64,000 bases of DNA from Planctomycetota bacterium (lineage in GTDB: Bacteria > Planctomycetota > UBA1135 > GCA-002686595). Position 1 is the first letter of the stretch. Each line of letters begins with the position of its first letter. Shown here one piece after another: positions 55,936-64,000 of the stretch. Location: NCBI GenBank assembly GCA_016712565.1, contig JADJQU010000001.1:806001-870000 (forward strand), given 5' to 3'. The position numbers were made by a program, and so were the translations under genes. The notes below the pieces were generated by a model. That model ran no database searches, was not told the origin of the DNA, and was given only the letters and a program-made list of their open reading frames with translations.

Positions 55936-57144
55936 ATGGCCTTCGAACTCCCGCCGCCGACGCTCGTCCAGGACCGGGCTGGTTTCTCCCGACTGCTCGA
56001 CGACCTCGCGACCCAGCGCGAAATCGCGGTGGACACCGAAGCGGACTCCTTCTTCAACTACCGCGAGAAGGTCTGCCTGCTGCAGATCACCGTGGAGGAC
56101 CGCGACTACCTCGTCGATCCCTTGGCGGGCTTCGATCTGGCGCCGCTGGGGCAGATCCTCTCCGATCCATCCAAGGAGAAGATCTTCCACGACGGCGAAT
56201 ACGACGTGCTGATCCTCAAGCGGCACTACTCGTTCCGCTTCGGCGGTCTGTTCGACACGCGCGTCGCCGCGGCGGCCCTCGGGCAGAGCCAGCCGGGGCT
56301 CGCCAGCGTGCTGAAGTCGCGCTTCGACGTGGACCTGGACAAGTCCATGCAGCGCTCGGATTGGAGCGCACGGCCCCTGTCCCACAAGCAGATCTCCTAC
56401 GCGCGCCTGGACACGCACTTTTTGATCCCCCTGGCCCGGGCGCAGAAGGCTGAATTGTCCGCCGCGGGACGCATGCGCATCGTCGAGGGCGAGTGCCGCA
56501 GGCTGGAGCAGCTGACGCCGGGCGACAACTCCTTCGACCCGGAGGAGTATGCGCGGATCCAGGGCGTGCGCACCCTGGGCGGCGCGGGCAAGCGTGCCCT
56601 GCGCGAGTTGTTCGTGCTGCGCGATCGGCTGGCCCAGGCCTCCGATCTGCCCCCGTTCAAGGTGCTGCACAACGACGTGCTCATGGCCCTGGCGGGGGCC
56701 GTGGATGAACAGCCGGGGGTCCTGCCGGACCTGGCGCGCTTCGCTCCCCGACAGGCGCGGCGCATCGGCGGCGAGATCCAGGCGGCCCTCGAGCGAGCCC
56801 GTGCACTGGGACCCATCGAACGCCTGCCGCTCCTGCCCTCCAAGGACGGCACGGGGGAATTGGACGACGTGGAGTACGAACTCCACGACCGGCTCAAGGA
56901 ATGGCGGCGCGAGCGGGCGGACAAGGAAGGCTACGACGCGAGCCTGGTGCTCAATCGGCACGTGCTGCTCAAGCTCGCCCGGCAGAAGCCCCGGCGGCGC
57001 GAGGAACTGGCGGCGGTCGAGGGGCTCAACGAGTGGCAGATGGTGGAGTTCGGCGCTGACCTGCTCTCCCTGATCGACCAGAGCCTGCGGGAGTTCCAGA
57101 CGGCACCGCCCCGGGGGCGGCGGCGGAAGAACTTCCGGGGCTAG
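55936..57144 (+). CDS. rnd: Ribonuclease D
   Basis: 402 residues from ATG 55936. The DEDD exonuclease motifs are visible: IAVDTEADSFFNYREKVCLL (Asp, Glu), IFHDGEYDVLILKRHYSF (Asp) and ISYARLDTHFLIPLARAQ (Tyr-x3-Asp type). Two HRDC-like helical domains follow (FKVLHNDVLMALAGAVDEQP; RHVLLKLARQKPRRREELAA). RNase D trims 3' ends of tRNA precursors, and a tRNA-Asp gene lies 300 bp upstream. An in-frame upstream ATG at 55861 would add 25 residues of basic, unstructured sequence, so the inner ATG is preferred. Confidence 0.88.
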   Translation: MAFELPPPTLVQDRAGFSRLLDDLATQREIAVDTEADSFFNYREKVCLLQITVEDRDYLVDPLAGFDLAPLGQILSDPSKEKIFHDGEYDVLILKRHYSFRFGGLFDTRVAAAALGQSQPGLASVLKSRFDVDLDKSMQRSDWSARPLSHKQISYARLDTHFLIPLARAQKAELSAAGRMRIVEGECRRLEQLTPGDNSFDPEEYARIQGVRTLGGAGKRALRELFVLRDRLAQASDLPPFKVLHNDVLMALAGAVDEQPGVLPDLARFAPRQARRIGGEIQAALERARALGPIERLPLLPSKDGTGELDDVEYELHDRLKEWRRERADKEGYDASLVLNRHVLLKLARQKPRRREELAAVEGLNEWQMVEFGADLLSLIDQSLREFQTAPPRGRRRKNFRG

Positions 57145-57395
57145 GCACGGACTTCGGACCGTGCCCGGGGCCCGCGCGGCCCTCCCGGTGGCCGTCTGGC
57201 CCCCAGGGCCTATTCGCGCGGGCCGCGCAGGGCGCGCGAGGCCGCGCAGGGCCGCGGAGAGCCCCGCGGTGGGCACGTTTCGTCCGTGCACTCCGCGCCC
57301 CGTGCGGCCCTCCCCTCGCCCGCGCCCCGACCCGGGGGCCGGGACCCGGGCCCAAGGGCTCAAGATCCGGCCCGGGGGCAATCGATAGCCTCGCG

Positions 57396-59875
57396 ATGCG
57401 CCTGCGCGTCTTCTCCCCCGGCGTCCTTGCAGCCCTTCTGTTCCTCGCCTGCTCGAAGGGCGGCGACGCACCCGAATCCGCGCGCGTCGAGCCCATCGCT
57501 CCGCTCAAGGACTGGGCCTCCGTCGCCCCCCGGGAGTCGGGGCCTTCGACGGCCGCCGACACCACCGCGGGACTGGGGAGCTCCCTGACGGACATGCCGT
57601 CGGCCGGCGACCACGGTCCGGCGACTCCGGCACCCCGGGGTCCCAAGAGCACGCCGCCCGCCGCAAGCAGCGCGTCGACCCCCAAGGCCGGATCCGCGGC
57701 GACGGGCCCCCGCCATGGGCTCTACGACTCGCTCGCCAAGGACTCGCTGTTCGTGATCGACATCGCCGACGTGCACGAGCTCCCCGACCTCTTCCAAGAG
57801 AGCGAATTGGGGCGGCTCTACAGGCTCCCCGAGGTCGTCAAGAAAATGGAGGAGCGCGGCTTCTCCATGGACAATGCCCGCGCGGAGCTGCTCCTCAAGG
57901 CCCCGGAGCTGGCCCCGGCCCTGCTCCTGGCGCCCACCTCCACGGGCCGCTGGCCCTGGCCGTTTCCGGGCTGAATGCCGAGACCTTGGGCGCCTCGCCC
58001 ACGGACCTGCCCTGGGTCGTCACTGCGGTCTACGACGCCGGAGAACAGGCCGACCAGCTGGCCACGGTCCTGGCGCCCCTGTGCGCCAGTCTGGCCCAGC
58101 GAGCCCAGTGGAAGCTCGTGGAGAAGCCCGAGCCCGCCTGGGGCTGCGAGGCCGGGAATGAGCGTCTGCTGCTCGACCTCGATCGCCGCGGCGACGTGTT
58201 CCTGCTGAGGTTTGGGGGCCGCGCCGCCGTGGTGCGCGAACTGGCCCTGGCCCGCAAGCGTTCGGAGTCGAACTCGTTCGCCTCGACCCGCGTGGCCTCC
58301 GGCGCGGCCAGCGTCGAGAGCCTGGGCGCCGAGCCCGGCCTGGAAATGCACGTGCAGCTCACGCCCCTCTGGGACGCCTTGCGCGAGGGCGGCAATCGCG
58401 CCGACCAGCGCGTGCTGCAGCGCACCGGGTTGCCCCAGATCCTGGGCGGCTCCCTGGCCGTGGGGCGTACCGCCGGCGGGCTCGCCGAGGCCTTGACGCT
58501 GCACTCGCCCTCGGGCGTCGACCTTTTGACTCACGTGTTCACCGGTCAACCCATGGACCGCGCCCTGGCGCGCTGCGTCCCGGCGCGGTTCGACAACGCC
58601 ACGATCTTCGCCTTCGACGGCACGCGGGTGATTCCCGACCTGTGCCTGCTGATGCCCGCGCCGATTCAGTCCGAACTCGTGCGCGGACTGTCGAGCCTGC
58701 GCACGGAGACCGGCGTCGACCTGGAACGGGACGTGCTCGGGAATTTCGGGCCGTCGGTGCTGTTCGCCACGAGCTCCCTGCAAGAGTGCCTGTCCCAGGC
58801 TGCGCCGCTGGAGATCTTCGTCGCCTGCCAGGTGGGCGACGGCGGTCGGGCCCAGCGCACGCTGAACGCCATGCTGGTGGCCTCCGGCCGCTCCGCCGAG
58901 GCGCGGGAGACGCTGGTGGACGGCACGCGCGTGTACTCGATTTCCTTCGGCGAGGCCGCGGCCACGCCGGGAGCCCCGCGCCCCCAGCTGCACTGGTGCA
59001 TCCTGGACAGCGTGGTGATGGCGACCACGTCCCTGGACGACCTGCGCTCCGCCATGCGGGGCCTGCGGGGCAAGGGCGAGGTCCACGCGGGCCTGAAGCA
59101 CGCCCTGGAGCAGGCCGACGAGGACTGCTTCCTGGTGAGCTTCACCGCCGCCGACGGGCCCGTGGGCGCGGGCATCGGCCTGGGCCGCCGCACGGAGGCC
59201 GGGCTGGAGGTCAGCTCCTCCGACGGGCGCGCGATGCAGAGCACCGTGATGACCAGCTTCGTCGCCGGAGTGGTCTCGAGCATCGCCATCCCCAAGCTCC
59301 TCGTGGCGCGCATGGAGGCGAACGAGCGCGCGGCCATGGCCACGCTGCGCTACTTCTGCAGCGCCCAGGCCATGGCCCAGGTGGGTGCCCACGTGGACTC
59401 CGACCGCGACGGGGAGGGCGAGTGCCTGTTCCTGCCCGAGCTGTGCGGGGCCGAGCCCCTGCGCGGTCAGGCGGTGCCCCTGAGGCCGCCCCTGGTGGAG
59501 ACGAGTTTCTTCGAATGGGTGGCTCCCGGAGTCGGCCGGAAGCACGGCTACCACTACCGGGTGGACTTGCCCGGGAAGGACGGCCGCCGCTGGCCCGCGC
59601 TCGCGGACATGCGCCTGGGGCTGGACAGCGAGGCCGCCGAGATCGAATTCAGCGCCTGCGCCTGGCCCATGGCCCCTTCCACCGGCCGGGCGGTCTACGT
59701 GGTCGACTCCGAGGGCGGGCTGTTCAGCACCGACAACCGCGGCGAGCGCCAGGCCTACAGTGCCACGCGAGCCCCGGCCTTCGACGCCCACTGGGCCGCG
59801 GAGGGCGCCCCGGTCGAAGACGGCGAGTACCTGGGTCGCGACGGCGGCCGCTGGACGCGGGTCAGCCAGTACTAG
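57396..59875 (+). CDS. Large lipoprotein of unknown function with internal pilin-like segment, one frameshift
   Basis: ATG 57396. MRLRVFSPGVLAALLFLACS is a lipoprotein signal with lipobox FLAC. A Pro/Ser/Thr-rich linker follows, then KDSLFVIDIADVHELPDLFQ and a domain of about 500 residues I do not recognise (perhaps related to DUF3352-type proteins). The frame breaks at about 57947, where GGGCCGC lacks a C and SGLNAETLGASPTDLPWVV continues in the other frame. Corrected length is about 826 residues. Near the C-terminus SSIAIPKLLVARMEANERAA and DSDRDGEGECLFLPELCG resemble type II secretion pseudopilins, but in the middle of a lipoprotein rather than at an N-terminus. A tail with WTRVSQY ends the protein. 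Confidence 0.65.
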
Positions 59876-59939
59876 ACGCCGGGCGGCACTAGCCGTCACT
59901 AGACGCCAGACGGCGTCGATTCAGGCCCGCGGTGAGATC

Positions 59940-60015
59940 TGGTGGAGGCTAAGGGAGTCGAACCCTCGACCTTCGCATTGCGAACGCGACGCTCTACCAA
60001 CTGAGCTAAGCCCCC
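59940..60015 (-). tRNA. tRNA-Ala (CGC anticodon)
   Basis: Read on the minus strand: acceptor GGGGGCT/AGCCTCC with the G3-U70 pair that defines Ala, D-arm AGCTCAGTTGGTAGAGC, anticodon loop TTCGCAA (CGC), T-arm GAGGGTTCGACTCCCT, and encoded CCA at 59942-59940. A TAGGAT 11 bp upstream could be its -10. Confidence 0.93.
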
Positions 60016-60160
60016 GGGGGGCGAGGATCCTACCCGCACGCCCTGGCCGAGGGAAGGGGCGCGCCGGCCGGGGCCCGCGGGACGCCCTCCGCCCCGCGGG
60101 GCCCGGCAGAACCCGTGGGGCCCCATCCCGAGGGCGCCCACGCGACGACCGATTCGATCC

Positions 60161-60778
60161 TCAATTCGTCCGCGCGACGCGGGTTCCGAGGGCGAGGTCG
60201 TGCAGTGCCTGCCGGCCGCGCGTCATGGCCGCGGCGGCGAGGTAGATCCCGAGCCACAGGTTCGCCCCCAGGAACATCACGAGTCTCCCGCGCTCCAGGG
60301 GCCCGTGGCCGTTCCAGGGGACCGGGAAGCACAGCGCCTGGGCCGCGAAGGCCGCCGGAAGGAACTTGACCAGCGTGCGCGCCAGGATTCGCCCGAAGGC
60401 GGGCCGCGACCCCGGGCGCGCGGAGGCCACGCACAGGCCCAGCAGACGCTTGCCCGGCCCGGCCAGGCCCGGGAGGGCTTCCAGGGCGGACAGTGCCAGC
60501 CAGGGCGGCACGAGCGTCGTGAGCATCCAGCCCGCGCGCGACGACAGGGGCGCCAGGACCGCCTCGGAGGGTGGGGCCTCGCCATTGCCTGCCAAGAGCC
60601 AGGCGACCGTGGCCCGCGACGCCCAGGCCGCCAGCACCAAGAACCCGAGGTCCACCAGCGTCGCCACGCCGCGCCGCACCAGCCCCGGGTCGGCGCCGGG
60701 AGTGGTCTCCTCCCGCGCGGCGCCGTGGATGCCGGCCGCGGGACGCGGGTCGTGCGGCTCTGGTTCGTGGTCGGACAT
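60161..60778 (-). CDS. RDD family membrane protein
   Basis: 205 residues from ATG 60778 (MSDHEPEPHDPRP). GLVRRGVATLVDLGFLVLAAW is the RDD-type first helix (Arg and Asp separated by about seven residues), and three further hydrophobic segments follow. GLAGPGKRLLGLCVASA matches the GKxxxGL motif of the family, and RGRQALHDLALGTRVARTN is the conserved basic C-terminal segment (R.ALHD...GT.V). RDD proteins are small transporters or membrane factors of poorly known function. The gene is divergent from aconitase. Confidence 0.8.
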   Translation of the reverse strand: MSDHEPEPHDPRPAAGIHGAAREETTPGADPGLVRRGVATLVDLGFLVLAAWASRATVAWLLAGNGEAPPSEAVLAPLSSRAGWMLTTLVPPWLALSALEALPGLAGPGKRLLGLCVASARPGSRPAFGRILARTLVKFLPAAFAAQALCFPVPWNGHGPLERGRLVMFLGANLWLGIYLAAAAMTRGRQALHDLALGTRVARTN

Positions 60779-60904
60779 GGAGCTTGGGATCAGGGGGGGC
60801 GCCGCTCGGCGCGGCCCGCCGGCGGGCGAGGTCGCCCGGGCCCCCAGACCGTAGACTCTGGGGCGGAACCCCACCTAGGACAAAAGGCTCCAGGACCCAT
60901 CCCC

Positions 60905-63640
<2,736 letters not shown>

Positions 63641-63656
63641 GAGACGAACAGAGCCC

Positions 63657-64000
63657 ATGCACCGGCGGACGGCGATCTTCGACGACGTTTCGGCGCTCGA
63701 CCATGCCGTGGCGTCGTTCCTCGCGAACGCAGTGGGGGCCGCGGTGCGCGAGCAGGGGGGCTGCAACCTGGTACTGCCCGGCGGCCCCTTCGTGCGGCCC
63801 ATCTACACCGAGCTGGCGCAGTTCCAGCTCCCTTGGTCGGAGGTGACCTTCTACTTCACCGACGAGCGCTGCGTGCCGCCGAGCCACCCGGCCTCCAACT
63901 TCGGCGAGGCCGTGGACAAGTTCCTCAAGAATCCGCGCATCGACGCCTTCCAGTTCCGGCGCATCGAAGCCGAGCTTCCCGACCGCGAGCGCGCGGCCGA
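63657..64000 (+). CDS. pgl: 6-phosphogluconolactonase (partial, 3' end off the window)
   Basis: ATG 63657, and at least 114 codons are visible. CNLVLPGGPFVRPIYTEL and the signature VTFYFTDERCVPPSHPASNF are characteristic of the DevB/Pgl and glucosamine-6-phosphate isomerase-like fold. The TDERCV.P.H..SN segment distinguishes Pgl. It hydrolyses 6-phosphogluconolactone in the oxidative pentose-phosphate pathway. It follows aconitase by 16 bp, so co-transcription is likely. Confidence 0.86.
   Translation, partial: MHRRTAIFDDVSALDHAVASFLANAVGAAVREQGGCNLVLPGGPFVRPIYTELAQFQLPWSEVTFYFTDERCVPPSHPASNFGEAVDKFLKNPRIDAFQFRRIEAELPDRERAA

Noticed and set aside
59902..59917. Terminator hairpin GACGCC-AGAC-GGCGTC after the large lipoprotein
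   Set aside because: Short stem with no T-run. Possible but too weak to list as a terminator.

Overview
The window is very GC-rich bacterial chromosome with dense, mostly intact housekeeping and catabolic genes and no recognisable mobile element, phage or CRISPR array. The best lineage clue is a family of secreted proteins (3837-5681, 7910-8977 and the damaged 8987-9863) that share a C-terminal domain of about 135 residues beginning YCTAK.NS.GC and ending in a GL.F.I.. motif. From memory, this domain is common in the Saltatorellus/Poly30-type clade of Planctomycetota, so I infer a planctomycete or close relative. This assignment has not been checked by search. The sequence looks like an uncorrected long-read or metagenome assembly: at least nine otherwise well-conserved genes are broken by single-base gains or losses in C/G-rich sequence, and one gene contains two blocks of G/C-only sequence that look like consensus failure.

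Layout. 1-3131 (minus): a VTC-domain protein, a UGM-like FAD oxidoreductase, and a ribbon-helix-helix/SPFH operon preceded by a 26-bp palindrome. 3281-8977: DUF4126 membrane protein, FG-GAP secreted protein, SSF symporter, dienelactone hydrolase, secreted protein. 8987-18801: damaged secreted protein, M20 peptidase, MORN-repeat protein, M14 zinc carboxypeptidase, tRNA-Ile2 and M16 peptidase. 18820-29193: a block of membrane transporters (two NhaD-like paralogues, DedA-type protein, two divergent APC permeases with C-terminal Usp domains, TerC, CstA). 29190-32585: FMN oxidoreductase, CPBP protease, VIT1/CCC1 metal transporter.

32719-46662 is the most coherent metabolic region. It holds an SDR, RidA, enoyl-CoA hydratase, acyl-CoA dehydrogenase, a kynureninase-like PLP enzyme, an aryl-CoA ligase, a thioesterase and a fused FAD monooxygenase/OYE-type reductase of the 2-aminobenzoyl-CoA (or salicylyl-CoA) family. 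Together they fit aerobic degradation of kynurenine/anthranilate through 2-aminobenzoyl-CoA: kynureninase makes anthranilate, the ligase activates it, the fused enzyme hydroxylates and reduces the ring, and beta-oxidation-type enzymes plus RidA finish the job. Embedded in it are a degenerate protein-kinase-like gene, a small 2Fe-2S ferredoxin, a creatininase-family hydrolase and metF. The fused monooxygenase has an 11-bp perfect inverted repeat that ends exactly at its start codon.

46761-64000 is housekeeping: serine hydrolase, Mrp-type ATPase lacking the usual CxxC, zinc-ribbon membrane protein, queC-mazG, an ABC exporter with FtsX-like permease behind a good sigma70-type promoter, tRNA-Asp, RNase D, a large lipoprotein with an internal pilin-like segment, tRNA-Ala, RDD protein, aconitase and the start of 6-phosphogluconolactonase.
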